Counted from the stretch's first letter, positions 44,814 through 53,825 are shown. The stretch: DNA of 64,000 nucleotides from an uncultured Clostridia bacterium (GCA_947623585.1 CANQHA010000001.1:1-64000); one strand, 5' to 3'. The notes: generated by a model not told the origin, from the letters alone. Made by a program: numbers and translations.

Positions 44814-44842
44814 TTGACACCGCTTTTTCAGACTGCTATACT
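44814..44842 (+). promoter_or_regulatory. Promoter of the HPr-like gene
   Basis: TTGACA at 44814-44819, 17 bases, then TATACT at 44837-44842. A short leader with GGAGG leads to the ATG at 44876. Confidence 0.85.
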
Positions 44843-44875
44843 GAATAAAAAGAAATTTTTTTGGAGGATACAAAC

Positions 44876-45106
44876 ATGACAAGTGTTAAAGTAAAGCTCA
44901 GCACAATAAATGACGTTAAGGAATTCGTCAACGCGGTGACCCTTTGCGATTTTGACGTCGATCTCGTTTCGGGGAGATATGCTATCGACGCAAAGTCGAT
45001 AATGGGCATTTTCAGCCTCGACCTCTCTCAGCCGGTGGACGTTGTAATACATACCGACGAGTGCGGAGGTTTTCTTGAAAGCATCAAGCAGTTTATCGCC
45101 GACTGA
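44876..45106 (+). CDS. HPr-like protein without the active-site His
   Basis: A 76-residue protein with the HPr second half clearly present: AKSIMGIFSLDL includes Ser41, the counterpart of regulatory Ser46. The first half lacks the GxHARPA loop; INDVKEF stands there, so PTS phosphotransfer through His15 is not possible. It thus resembles Crh-type regulators in lacking His and keeping Ser, though similarity is limited. It has its own strong promoter and a perfect GGAGG. It ends one base before the convergent asnB stop. Confidence 0.78.
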   Translation: MTSVKVKLSTINDVKEFVNAVTLCDFDVDLVSGRYAIDAKSIMGIFSLDLSQPVDVVIHTDECGGFLESIKQFIAD

Positions 45107-46930
45107 TCAGCCGAAATAGACCTCGTGCCAGACGAGGAAGGTATAGACGGTCCAGATTTTTCTCGAGTTGTCATATTTTCCCTCTCGGTGCTGGTCGAGC
45201 AGCGTTATCAGCCTTTCGGTGTTGAAGAATTTTGCGGCGCGTTCGCTTTCAAAAGCCGCGCGGACCTTGTTGTAATACTCGTCTTCCCTAAGCCAAACTC
45301 TTATCGGCACCGGGAAGCCGAGTTTCTTTTTGTTTGCGGTCACGGGCGGGCAGGCGGCGAGCGCCGCTTTTCTCATCGCAAACTTAGTGTTTTCCTTGGT
45401 GACCCTGTATTTTTTCGGAATCCTCTCCGCCATCGACATCACATATCTGTCCAAAAAAGGCACTCTCAGCTCGAGCGAATTTGCCATCGACATTTTGTCG
45501 GCTTTCAGCAAAATATCGCCGGTGAGCCACATATTCAGGTCCAAATACTGCATTTTCGTCACAGAATCCTTACCTTGTACCTTGTCGTAAAACGGCTTTG
45601 TGATGTCTTTTGCGTCGTCGGCGTCGGTTTTTATCTTCAAAAGCGCCTTACGTTCCTTTTCCGAGAAGATATAGGCGTTTCCGATGAATCTCTCCTCAAG
45701 GTCTTTTCCTCGGCGAATAAGGAAGTTGAGACCTCTGTGCGCCGGCAGCATCTCGGCGCATTTTCCTATGCAGCGGCGGATAGGGCGGGGGATAAGGTTA
45801 TAGAGCGCAACGTCGTCGGGTTCTTTATAGATGTTATAGCCGCCGAATATCTCGTCTGCTCCCTCTCCCGACAAAACGACCTTTACCCTCTCCGAGGCCA
45901 GCTTGCAGACGAAATAAAGCGCGACTGCGGCGGGGTCGGCAAGCGGTTCGTCCATATGATACTGAATCTTCGGGAAAGCCTCCCAATATTCCTCGGGGGT
46001 TATTACCTTGGAAATATTTTCCTTGCCGATATATTTAGAAAAGTCCTTGGCATAGCCTATCTCGTTATATTTTTCGTCCTCGCCGAAGCCTACGGTAAAG
46101 GTCTTGTCAACGTTTGCGACCGCTGCGACATAGCTTGAATCCACGCCGCTTGAAAGAAAGCTGCCGACCTCGACGTCCGCTATCTTATGCGCCTCTACCG
46201 AGTCTTTGAACACCTCCGAGATTTTATCCACCCAGTCCTCAAGGCTCGGTTTTTCGTCGGCTTCAAAGTTTATCGACCAATATCTTCCGGTCTCGAATTT
46301 TCCCTCGCAATATGTGAACCAGTGGGCGGGCAGAAGCCTGAAAACGCCCTTAAAGAAGGTCTCCTCGCAGGGGGAGTATTGAAAAGTCAGATAGTTTTCG
46401 AGCGCGGTCTCGTTTAGCTCCTTTTTAAACGACGGGTGAAGAAGAAAGCTCTTTATCTCCGAGCCGTACATAAAGGTTCCGTCGGTCTCGGAATAATAAA
46501 GCGGCTTTATCCCGAAGAAATCCCTCGCGCCGAAAAGTTCATGAGTGTTTACGTTCCAGATGACGAAAGCAAACATTCCGCGCAGCTTCGGCAGCATCTC
46601 CTTTCCCCACTGCTCATAGCCGTGCAAAAGCACCTCCGAATCGGTGTTCGTCGAGAAGCAGTGCCCCTCTTTGATAAGCTCCTCGCGAAGAGACTGATAG
46701 TTATAGATCTCTCCGTTAAAGGTCAGAACGAGCGAGCGATCCTCGTTGAAAATGGGCTGCGAACCTGTCGAGAGGTCGATGATTGAGAGCCGGCGAAAGC
46801 CCATAGCAATGCCGTCGTCGATATATTTTCCCTCCGAATCGGGCCCGCGGTGACGTATCGCGTCCATCATTTTTTCAATGACAGTGCCGTCGTCGCCTAT
46901 CTTATTTGTAAAGCCTACAATTCCGCACAT
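45107..46930 (-). CDS. asnB: Asparagine synthetase, glutamine-hydrolysing
   Basis: A 607-residue enzyme. The N-terminal glutaminase starts MCGIVGF with nucleophile Cys2 and has RHRGPDSEG and FNGEIYNY. The C-terminal synthetase has the ATP PP-loop SSGVDSSYVAA and LSGEGADEIFGGY. It turns aspartate plus glutamine into asparagine. GGAGATTTTGCC precedes the ATG. The stop codon directly abuts that of the convergent HPr-like gene. Confidence 0.95.
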   Translation of the reverse strand: MCGIVGFTNKIGDDGTVIEKMMDAIRHRGPDSEGKYIDDGIAMGFRRLSIIDLSTGSQPIFNEDRSLVLTFNGEIYNYQSLREELIKEGHCFSTNTDSEVLLHGYEQWGKEMLPKLRGMFAFVIWNVNTHELFGARDFFGIKPLYYSETDGTFMYGSEIKSFLLHPSFKKELNETALENYLTFQYSPCEETFFKGVFRLLPAHWFTYCEGKFETGRYWSINFEADEKPSLEDWVDKISEVFKDSVEAHKIADVEVGSFLSSGVDSSYVAAVANVDKTFTVGFGEDEKYNEIGYAKDFSKYIGKENISKVITPEEYWEAFPKIQYHMDEPLADPAAVALYFVCKLASERVKVVLSGEGADEIFGGYNIYKEPDDVALYNLIPRPIRRCIGKCAEMLPAHRGLNFLIRRGKDLEERFIGNAYIFSEKERKALLKIKTDADDAKDITKPFYDKVQGKDSVTKMQYLDLNMWLTGDILLKADKMSMANSLELRVPFLDRYVMSMAERIPKKYRVTKENTKFAMRKAALAACPPVTANKKKLGFPVPIRVWLREDEYYNKVRAAFESERAAKFFNTERLITLLDQHREGKYDNSRKIWTVYTFLVWHEVYFG

Positions 46931-46985
46931 GGCAAAATCTCCTTATATGTAAAGTTAAGTTCGGTTTTTCTGCGATAACTGTCTT

Positions 46986-47014
46986 ATTTTAACACATTTT
47001 TTCCGAAATTTCAA
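46986..47014 (-). promoter_or_regulatory. Promoter of asnB
   Basis: On the minus strand TTGAAA (47014-47009), 17 bases, then TAAAAT (46991-46986). Confidence 0.7.
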
Positions 47015-47074
47015 TAGACAACCTCCGAATATGGTTACAGAGCGGTTACAATTTATTAAAATTCTCCGTTAGCC

Positions 47075-47103
47075 TTGAAAAATGCCGTAAATTGCTATAT
47101 AAT
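47075..47103 (+). promoter_or_regulatory. Promoter of the SGNH-DUF4358-SBP operon
   Basis: TTGAAA at 47075-47080, 17 bases, then TATAAT at 47098-47103, divergent from the asnB promoter. Confidence 0.78.
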
Positions 47104-47154
47104 ATATCCTAAAGCAGTGTATCCTCTAACAAGCGACAAGTCAGGAGAAGTATG

Positions 47155-48018
47155 ATGAACGGGCAGTACGGCAGAAAGAAAAAGCTGAGGGCAAGATATC
47201 GTTTAAGCGTCGTTTTTTTCGGAACGGTACTTATTTTCGGTCTGATTTTTTACAGCTACATGAAAAGCGTGACTCTTGAGGACGTGCTTTCGCAGGACAG
47301 AAGCATAACCTTTTTCAATCACGGAAGCGATCAAGAGGGTCAAAACGGCGGCGATGATCAAAGCAGCGGCGAAAGCTCCGACGGCGGCGTTGAAAGCGCT
47401 CCGGTCGTCAACCCCGTTCCCGAGGGCGAGAGGCAGGACGACAGCTATTTTGACGACTGCGTTTTCATCGGCGACTCGATAACCTACGGTTTAAGCTCAT
47501 ACGGCGTGATACCCTCCTCAAACGTCCTCGCGAGCGTTTCAATGAGCATCGCTCGGGCCGAGACCGAAAAGATAGACACCTCGTTCGGTTCTATGACCGT
47601 TCTCGAAGCCCTCGGCGAGATAAACCCAAAAAACATCTATATAATGCTCGGCTCAAACGGAGCGGCTTACACTTCTCCCGCCGATATGTATCAGAATTAT
47701 CAGGCGTTTCTCAACAAAATAAGGACCGCCTGCCCCGATTCCGAGCTTTACATCATTTCCGCTCCGCCGGTTACAAAGAATAAGGAGAATTCCGCCGAAT
47801 CGCCAATCAAAAACGCCGATTTAGACGAGCTGAATTCAAAGCTGCTCGGCTATGCCGACGCAAACGGCGTCAGATATCTCGACCTCAACTCCGCGCTCAA
47901 GGACGATACCGGCTGTATGCCCGACAACTATGCCGAAAACGACGGTATGCACTTCAAATTCTCTACCTATTCGATTTTTACCGATTATATCCTGACCCAT
48001 GTTGCAGTCAAGGGGTGA
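47155..48018 (+). CDS. Membrane-anchored SGNH/GDSL hydrolase
   Basis: About 287 residues: a basic N-terminus, one membrane helix (about residues 20-38), a Ser/Gly/Asp-rich linker, then an extracellular SGNH hydrolase. Catalytic blocks are FIGDSITYGL (Ser), MLGSNGAAY (Asn) and NDGMHFKFSTYS (Asp-His). It probably deacylates a cell-surface glycan or lipid. Of the adjacent ATG codons at 47152 and 47155, the second is better spaced from AGGAG. Confidence 0.85.
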   Translation: MNGQYGRKKKLRARYRLSVVFFGTVLIFGLIFYSYMKSVTLEDVLSQDRSITFFNHGSDQEGQNGGDDQSSGESSDGGVESAPVVNPVPEGERQDDSYFDDCVFIGDSITYGLSSYGVIPSSNVLASVSMSIARAETEKIDTSFGSMTVLEALGEINPKNIYIMLGSNGAAYTSPADMYQNYQAFLNKIRTACPDSELYIISAPPVTKNKENSAESPIKNADLDELNSKLLGYADANGVRYLDLNSALKDDTGCMPDNYAENDGMHFKFSTYSIFTDYILTHVAVKG

Positions 48019-48022
48019 GACG

Positions 48023-48481
48023 ATGAAAAAACTTATCCTTTCCTTTCTGCTGGCGGTTTCGCTGCTTCTTAGCGGCTGCTCAGAATACGCCGAGCCCGAC
48101 GTTCATCAGCTTGTCGCCTCGATAGTTTCCGAGCAGTCGATCGAGCTTCCGACCGAAGCGAGCGACGAAGATATCGCCGTCATCTTTGATTTTGATCCAA
48201 GCGAGGTCGAAGACTGCGCGGTGACTTACAGCGGCAGGGGAGGCTATGCCGATATAATCGCGGTGTTCAAGCTCGAAAGCGCCGACAGCGCCGAGGATTT
48301 TTCCGCCATGCTTTCCGACTACAAGGCTTCGCGCTATGAAGATTTCAAGGGCTATGCGCCTTTTGAGGCCGAAAAGCTCGAAAACGGAAAAGTCATGACC
48401 TACGGCAGATATGTGCTTTTGGCGGTAGTTCCGGATATTTCAAAGGCTCAGGCGGACATTGACGCCGCTTTCAAGCCATGA
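48023..48481 (+). CDS. DUF4358 lipoprotein
   Basis: A 152-residue secreted lipoprotein with signal peptide MKKLILSFLLAVSLLLSGC and lipobox cysteine at residue 19. The rest fits DUF4358, a clostridial family often encoded with SGNH hydrolases and other surface-polymer genes. Function unknown. GGGGTGAG precedes ATG 48023. It overlaps the next gene by four bases (ATGA). Confidence 0.8.
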   Translation: MKKLILSFLLAVSLLLSGCSEYAEPDVHQLVASIVSEQSIELPTEASDEDIAVIFDFDPSEVEDCAVTYSGRGGYADIIAVFKLESADSAEDFSAMLSDYKASRYEDFKGYAPFEAEKLENGKVMTYGRYVLLAVVPDISKAQADIDAAFKP

Positions 48482-50115
48482 GGGGGACAAAACTGCGCTT
48501 TGCCGCGCTTTTCGTTTTTATAATATGCCTGCTGACGGTTTTTGTCTCATGCGCGCCGGTTGACGCCGTTATCGGCTTCTTCGCCGACGACGGCACGGGA
48601 CATATATTTAAATTCGCGCTTGATTCCGACCCGAAATGCCTTGACCCTCAGCTCGCCGAGGATAAAAATTCGATCTCGGTGGCAAAAAATCTTTTTGCGG
48701 GGCTTGTCGGATATGACGAAAACGGAAAGATAGTCTGCCGAATCGCAAGCGACTATGTGATATCCTCCGACGGGCTGACCTACACCTTTTATTTAAAAGA
48801 GGGCTACTCTTGGCACGCCGTCGGCGATTTTGAAGCGCCGGTCGTTGCCGACGATTTTGTTTTCGGCTTTCAGAGGTTGATGGACCCCAAAACCGCTTCT
48901 TCGCACTCCGAAAAATATTTTTGCATTTTTGGGGCGAGGCAGGCGCGCCTCGGAGAGACCGAGCCTGACTCAATCGGCGTCAAGGCGCTCGACGATCTTA
49001 CCCTTGAATTCACCCTTGAATATCCCGAGGCGGATTTTTTATATCTTCTTGCCGAGCTTCCGGCGGCGCCCTGCTGCCGAGAGTTTTTTGAGACCTCGGG
49101 CGGAAAATACGGCCTTGAGGCCGAAGCGACCTGCTCGAACGGACCCTTTTATCTTCGCTATTGGCTCCACGACCCCTACGGCAAGGAGAACCATGTCAGA
49201 CTTCGCCGCAACCCGGGTTACAGCGAGGTCTCCTATGTCAGCCCCGCCGGCATAAACTATCTCATCACCGAGGATTACTCTGTAAGGCGAAAAGACTTTA
49301 CAGACGGTTCGACCGACGCGATGCTTTTCTCCTGCGGTCAAAAGCCCGAAGCCGCCTCGAACCGCGTTCTCGGCTACGCTTCGACCGTCGGGCTTGTTTT
49401 CAACGAGGATAACGCTGTTTTTTCAAGCGCCGAGGTCCGCGGGCTTTTCTCTCTCGCCGTCGATAGAGACGCGCTTGATTCCTCGGCCGGCGATACCTTA
49501 AAAAGGGCTTCGTCCGCTGTTCCAGATGACAAAAGGATAACCTCTCGTGGCTATTCTTTCCGCGCCTCGGGCGATGTCGGAGTTTCAAATCTTCAGCTCG
49601 CCGAATATAAATGGAGCTTCACCCTTAGCGAAAGCGAAAAGTCCGACCTCATCGGCTCAACGGTAATGGTGCCGTCCGACTTTGAATATTCCGACGCGCT
49701 TTCTGGGCTGACCGACAGTTGGTACAAGGCTTTCGGCATTCATTTTAATATCGACATCGTGAACCCGAGCGACTATCAGCGTCGTATAAAAGAAGGGGAC
49801 TACGATATAGCGCTTGCAATGCTCGATTCCTCCTCCGCCGCGCCGATAGACTATCTCAGTCCGTTCGGAAGCGAAAAGCGTTTCGGCTTTTCGGTCTCCG
49901 AGGTCGTCTCGGCCGAGCAGCTTTTTGGCAGCGGGGCGACGGCCGCTTCGCTCAACCACGCCTGCTCCGAGGCTGAAAATGTTATTTTATCCGAATTTCA
50001 CTTTATTCCGATATGGCAGGCGCCGACGGTTCTTTGCGTCGACGACGACGCAGAGGGCATACTTCTCGACCCGTTTTCGGGGGCGGTATATTTTGAAAAC
50101 GCGAAGATGTTCTGA
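48478..50115 (+). CDS. Oligopeptide-type ABC transporter substrate-binding lipoprotein
   Basis: A 545-residue solute-binding protein of family 5 (OppA/DppA). A lipobox near residues 22-25 (VFVSC) is followed by DSDPKCLDPQLAEDKNS and a FLKEGYSWHAVGDF block, typical of peptide-binding proteins. No permease or ATPase genes are nearby, so it is an orphan receptor here or works with a transporter elsewhere. It is translationally coupled to the DUF4358 gene. Confidence 0.9.
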   Translation: MRGTKLRFAALFVFIICLLTVFVSCAPVDAVIGFFADDGTGHIFKFALDSDPKCLDPQLAEDKNSISVAKNLFAGLVGYDENGKIVCRIASDYVISSDGLTYTFYLKEGYSWHAVGDFEAPVVADDFVFGFQRLMDPKTASSHSEKYFCIFGARQARLGETEPDSIGVKALDDLTLEFTLEYPEADFLYLLAELPAAPCCREFFETSGGKYGLEAEATCSNGPFYLRYWLHDPYGKENHVRLRRNPGYSEVSYVSPAGINYLITEDYSVRRKDFTDGSTDAMLFSCGQKPEAASNRVLGYASTVGLVFNEDNAVFSSAEVRGLFSLAVDRDALDSSAGDTLKRASSAVPDDKRITSRGYSFRASGDVGVSNLQLAEYKWSFTLSESEKSDLIGSTVMVPSDFEYSDALSGLTDSWYKAFGIHFNIDIVNPSDYQRRIKEGDYDIALAMLDSSSAAPIDYLSPFGSEKRFGFSVSEVVSAEQLFGSGATAASLNHACSEAENVILSEFHFIPIWQAPTVLCVDDDAEGILLDPFSGAVYFENAKMF

Positions 50116-50124
50116 AAAATAAAA

Positions 50125-50143
50125 AAAGCCCGCTGCGGGCTTT
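50125..50143 (+). terminator. Terminator between the SBP gene and rpmB
   Basis: AAAGCCCG-CTG-CGGGCTTT, flanked by A and T runs. It can serve the SBP gene on the plus strand and rpmB on the minus strand. Confidence 0.85.
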
Positions 50144-50168
50144 CTTTATGTCTTATGTCGGGCAAAAA

Positions 50169-50354
50169 TCATGCTCTTGTAACCTTGCCGGATCTGAGGC
50201 ATCTCGAGCAAACGTAAACGTGGCAGGGGGTACCGTTTTTGATAACCTTTACTCTCTTTACGTTCGGCTTCCATGTTCTATTTGTTCTCCTATGAGAGTG
50301 AGAGACCTTAATTCCGAAAGTAACGCCCTTTCCGCAGACTTCGCATTTGGCCAT
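50169..50354 (-). CDS. rpmB: 50S ribosomal protein L28
   Basis: A 61-residue ribosomal protein starting MAKCEVCGKGVTFG with HSHRRTNRTWKPN in the middle. It has a zinc-ribbon pair (CEVC and CSRC), the cysteine-containing form that needs zinc. It stands alone, with its own promoter, as in many Firmicutes. AAAGGAGG precedes the ATG. Confidence 0.97.
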   Translation of the reverse strand: MAKCEVCGKGVTFGIKVSHSHRRTNRTWKPNVKRVKVIKNGTPCHVYVCSRCLRSGKVTRA

Positions 50355-50398
50355 GAGGCTGCACCTCCTTTTTAAACTTTCATGGATTCACAAGGTAT

Positions 50399-50427
50399 AT
50401 CTTAGCAAATTATTTTAAGAAATGCAA
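50399..50427 (-). promoter_or_regulatory. Promoter of rpmB
   Basis: On the minus strand TTGCAT (50427-50422), 17 bases, then TAAGAT (50404-50399). Confidence 0.68.
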
Positions 50428-50475
50428 GTGTTTTCGCAAAAAAGTTTTTGATTTTTCAAATCTTTCCTCAATGAC

Positions 50476-50504
50476 TTGCTATTTTCTGAGAAATGTATTA
50501 TAAT
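50476..50504 (+). promoter_or_regulatory. Promoter of the M50-scpAB operon
   Basis: TTGCTA at 50476-50481, 17 bases, then TATAAT at 50499-50504. ATG at 50558 follows a TCGGAGGG. Confidence 0.78.
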
Positions 50505-50557
50505 AAAAATGTATTTTCATCTAAAATCTGGACCGAAATATTTCGGAGGGTAATTTA

Positions 50558-51259
50558 ATGTCGTTTCTTTTATCAAATCGAGGCGTTGACCTTGTAATAA
50601 TGCTTTGCATAAGGCTTCTTATCGTTTTCACGATACTGCCTATCCACGAATATGCTCACGGCTTTGCCGCCCGCAAGCTCGGAGACAATACGGCGCTCAT
50701 CGCCGGAAGGCTCACCTTGAACCCCTTGGCGCACGTCGATCCAATCGGTGCGGTGCTCTTGATACTTTTCGGGTTCGGTTGGGCGAAGCCCGTTCCCGTC
50801 AACGCGAGAAATTTCAAAAACTACCGCCGCGACATGGCGATAACCGCCTCTGCCGGCCCGCTTTCAAACCTTTTGTGCGCAATAGCCGCTATCTTCGTGA
50901 ACAGGATCCTCATCGGCTTTTCCTCATGGATAGTCATGAGCGAGTCGCTTTACATGGGACTTTACTACACCTTCATCGCGCTTCAGTATTTCGCGATAAT
51001 AAACCTCTCGCTCGCGGTCTTCAACCTAATACCCATCGAGCCGCTCGACGGTTCAAGGATATTAAGCTATATTCTTCCGCCAAAAGCCAACGCGTTTATG
51101 TATAAATACAGCCGATATATAAGGATAGGTCTGCTTCTTGCGGTCTTTTTAGGGCTTCTCTCGGGGCCTCTTTCGTGGGCGATAAACAAGCTGTATTCCC
51201 TCTTCAACCTGATGTTCTTCTGGGTAGATAAAATCTTTCAGATAGTGATGACGAGGTAA
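50558..51259 (+). CDS. Site-2 protease family (M50) membrane metalloprotease
   Basis: A 233-residue membrane protein with about five helices. The zinc motif HEYAH lies in the first helix (LPIHEYAHGFAARKLGD), and the third ligand is in FNLIPIEPLDGSRIL. It belongs to the short FtsH-less M50B group (YwhC-like) found upstream of scpA in Firmicutes, exactly as here. Substrate unknown. Confidence 0.9.
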   Translation: MSFLLSNRGVDLVIMLCIRLLIVFTILPIHEYAHGFAARKLGDNTALIAGRLTLNPLAHVDPIGAVLLILFGFGWAKPVPVNARNFKNYRRDMAITASAGPLSNLLCAIAAIFVNRILIGFSSWIVMSESLYMGLYYTFIALQYFAIINLSLAVFNLIPIEPLDGSRILSYILPPKANAFMYKYSRYIRIGLLLAVFLGLLSGPLSWAINKLYSLFNLMFFWVDKIFQIVMTR

Positions 51260-51261
51260 AA

Positions 51262-51987
51262 ATGAGCACGGTTTCCTATCGACTTGACAGCTTTGAGGGC
51301 CCCCTCGACCTTTTGCTTTATCTGATTTCAAAGCACAAGCTGAACATCAACGACATAAAAATTTCTCTGCTTTTAGAGCAGTATCTCGAATACATCGACG
51401 GTCTCGACGAGCAGGATTTTGAATATGCTGGCGAGTTCCTTGAAATGGCGGCGCGGCTCATTCTGATAAAGACCCTTTCGCTTCTGCCGAAGCACGAGGA
51501 GGCGAGCGAGCTTAAGCGCGAGCTTCAGGGCAGGCTTATCGAGTATTCTTTATGCAAACAGGCGGCTGCGCGTCTCAAAGAGCTTTACAAGGGCGACGTG
51601 ATATTCGTCAAAAAGCCCTCCGAGCTGAAGCTGGTAAAGACCTATTCTCAGACCCACAGCCCCGACGATCTCATCGCGGCGTTCTTCGGAATATCGAGCC
51701 AGCGTTTTCGCAACGCGCCGGTCCAGGCTTCGGTGTTCAAGCCCATCGTTTCAAAGCGGATAGTTTCGGTCGCTTCAAAGATACTTTTTGTTCTGAGAAG
51801 GCTTTACAAGACCGGAAGCTGCCGAATGACCGAGCTTTACGACGGAATGACCGACCGCTCCGAGAAGATCGCCACTTTCCTTGCGATACTCGAGCTGACA
51901 AAATCCGGCAGGATCACCCTTAACGACGACAATACCGAGATAACCTTTGACCGCGAAAGAAAACCGGTAAGAAACAGCGAGGCGTAA
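51262..51987 (+). CDS. scpA: Segregation and condensation protein A
   Basis: A 241-residue kleisin bridging the Smc heads. The N-terminus (YRLDSFEGPLDLLLYLISKH) is diagnostic, and a C-terminal winged helix (about residues 165-235) binds the Smc ATPase cap. With ScpB and Smc it organises and segregates the chromosome. ATG two bases after the protease stop. Confidence 0.95.
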   Translation: MSTVSYRLDSFEGPLDLLLYLISKHKLNINDIKISLLLEQYLEYIDGLDEQDFEYAGEFLEMAARLILIKTLSLLPKHEEASELKRELQGRLIEYSLCKQAAARLKELYKGDVIFVKKPSELKLVKTYSQTHSPDDLIAAFFGISSQRFRNAPVQASVFKPIVSKRIVSVASKILFVLRRLYKTGSCRMTELYDGMTDRSEKIATFLAILELTKSGRITLNDDNTEITFDRERKPVRNSEA

Positions 51988-51988
51988 A

Positions 51989-52540
51989 ATGCAGTTAGAA
52001 GAAAAAATTTCGATAATCGAAGCGATACTTTTTGCAGCCGGAGAGCCGGTCGATTTTGAGAGGCTTTCGCTCGGCGCGGGCGTTGAAACCACCGATCTGC
52101 ACAGGCTGATTTCGCTTTTGAACTCAAATTATTCCGAGCGCGGTTCGTCGCTTACGGTCTTAAAGCTCGGAGATTCGTATCAGCTTGCGACAAAAGAGCA
52201 ATTTGCGCCTTATATCCGCTCGGCGCTCGAATCGAAAAGAACGGCGACGCTTTCACCCGCCGCTATGGAATCGCTTACGATAATCGCCTATAATCAGCCG
52301 GTAACGCGCGGCTTCGTTGAGGACGTCAGGGGCGTTGATTCAAGCGGAGTTATCTCGAGCCTGCTTGAAAAAGAGCTCATCGAGGAGGCCGGACGGCTTG
52401 ACGTACCCGGGCGGCCGGTCACATTCAAAACGACCGCCAATTTTCTCAGATGCTTCGGCCTCGCCTCGATAGACGACCTGCCGCCGCTTCCGAGCGACAA
52501 CTCTCAGATAACCTTCGACGACGTGCGCGAAGACGTTTAA
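51989..52540 (+). CDS. scpB: Segregation and condensation protein B
   Basis: A 183-residue tandem winged-helix protein. It starts with EAILFAAGEPVDFERLSL and has the diagnostic TIIAYNQPVTRGFVEDVRGV block. It dimerises and binds ScpA. It starts one base after the scpA stop. Confidence 0.95.
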   Translation: MQLEEKISIIEAILFAAGEPVDFERLSLGAGVETTDLHRLISLLNSNYSERGSSLTVLKLGDSYQLATKEQFAPYIRSALESKRTATLSPAAMESLTIIAYNQPVTRGFVEDVRGVDSSGVISSLLEKELIEEAGRLDVPGRPVTFKTTANFLRCFGLASIDDLPPLPSDNSQITFDDVREDV

Positions 52541-52570
52541 AGCGCGGCGACCTTAAAAAGGGGGAATGAT

Positions 52571-53359
52571 ATGACTGCTTTATGGATAATCCTCGGCGTT
52601 TTGGCGGCGCTTATCGCGGTCATAGTCGTTTTGCTGCACTTTTCGGTCAAAGCCTATGTAAAGGCCGACAAAAAGGGTCTTGATTTAGTTGTAAAGTATC
52701 TGGGCTTTACAGTATATAAGCTGGATCTTCCGCAAAAAGAGGAAAAAGCTCCCGAGCCCTCCGAGCCCTCCGAGCTTTCGGCCGACGATATCTCTTTAAG
52801 CGAGATTCCCGAGGCTGGCGACGAGCCCTCCGAGCCCACCGACGACGCGCCTGAGCTCGAAAGCTCAGACAACGCTCCCGACGAAAACAAGTCCGAGCAA
52901 ACAGCCGACGGCGATGCTCCCGAGGAAGAAAAGGACGAGGAGAAAAAGCCCTCCGCGCCGCTTATAGATCAGTTCAACGAGTATAAAAAATACATTCCCG
53001 CCGGAAAAAAGGCGTTCCGAAAGCTGCTCAAGCTGATAAGGTTTTACGATCTTGAATTAGACCTCACCGTCGGAAACGACGACCCTTATAAAGCCGGGCT
53101 GAATTTCGGAAGAATAAACGCCGTGTTCTACAATCTTTTGGCGCTTTTATGCTGCATTTTCACGGTCACGATAAAAGGCACGAGCATAAAATGCGACTTT
53201 GAAAAGAAAGCCCTCGATTTTTATTTTGAGACCGCCGTTTTTGTCCGTCCGAGCGCAGTAGTGGCGCTGGCGGCATATGTCGGGGTCTACTACTTAAAAA
53301 TCAGAAAAAGCATGAAAAAACTTGATAAAATTGCAAAGGAGAAACAAAGCGATGAGTGA
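52571..53359 (+). CDS. DUF2953 domain protein
   Basis: A 262-residue protein with an N-terminal membrane helix (residues 3-25) and a Glu/Pro/Ser-rich acidic stretch (about residues 58-130, EPSEPSELSADD type). The C-terminal DUF2953-like part (YDLELDLTVGNDDPYKAG) has a further hydrophobic stretch. In Firmicutes DUF2953 is next to ytfJ, as here, and is linked to sporulation by context only. GGGGGAATGAT precedes the ATG. Confidence 0.78.
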   Translation: MTALWIILGVLAALIAVIVVLLHFSVKAYVKADKKGLDLVVKYLGFTVYKLDLPQKEEKAPEPSEPSELSADDISLSEIPEAGDEPSEPTDDAPELESSDNAPDENKSEQTADGDAPEEEKDEEKKPSAPLIDQFNEYKKYIPAGKKAFRKLLKLIRFYDLELDLTVGNDDPYKAGLNFGRINAVFYNLLALLCCIFTVTIKGTSIKCDFEKKALDFYFETAVFVRPSAVVALAAYVGVYYLKIRKSMKKLDKIAKEKQSDE

Positions 53360-53762
53360 AAAAAGCACAAACCTTGAAGTCTTAGTCAAAACCGCTATCG
53401 AAAAGATCAGGGAAATGGTGGATACCGACACTATTATCGGAAAATCCATCGTCACCGGCAACGGCACGACCATAATCCCCGTGTCGAGGGTCTCGGTCGG
53501 CTTCGGTTCCGGAGGCTCCGATCTTCCGACAAAGCAGGCAAAGGACCTCTTTGGCGGCGGCGCGGGCGGAGGAGTTTCCATTCAGCCGTTAGCGTTCATC
53601 ACCATTATGCCCGACGGCAATGTCAAGCTGCTTCAGATGACTATCAACGCCGCAAAGGAAAACGCCGCGCTTGCGATTTTGCCTGATATCGTTGACAAAA
53701 TAAGCGGCATCGTTTCAAAGGGCAAGAGCGACGGCGCCCCGCAGGAGACTGCCGCCGACTGA
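53352..53762 (+). CDS. ytfJ: YtfJ/GerW-family sporulation protein
   Basis: A 136-residue protein with VDTDTIIGKSIVTGNGTTII, PVSRVSVGFGSGGSD and a Gly-rich GGGAGGGVSIQPLAFI block, all typical of YtfJ (GerW), needed for proper spore germination in Bacillus. ATG 53352 overlaps the DUF2953 stop by eight bases, with GGAG about 11 bases upstream. Confidence 0.9.
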   Translation: MSEKSTNLEVLVKTAIEKIREMVDTDTIIGKSIVTGNGTTIIPVSRVSVGFGSGGSDLPTKQAKDLFGGGAGGGVSIQPLAFITIMPDGNVKLLQMTINAAKENAALAILPDIVDKISGIVSKGKSDGAPQETAAD

Positions 53763-53825
53763 TAACGTATTTTTTTCGCAACACGGCATAAACTATCTTC
53801 CGATACTCATTTCGGAGGATTGTTT

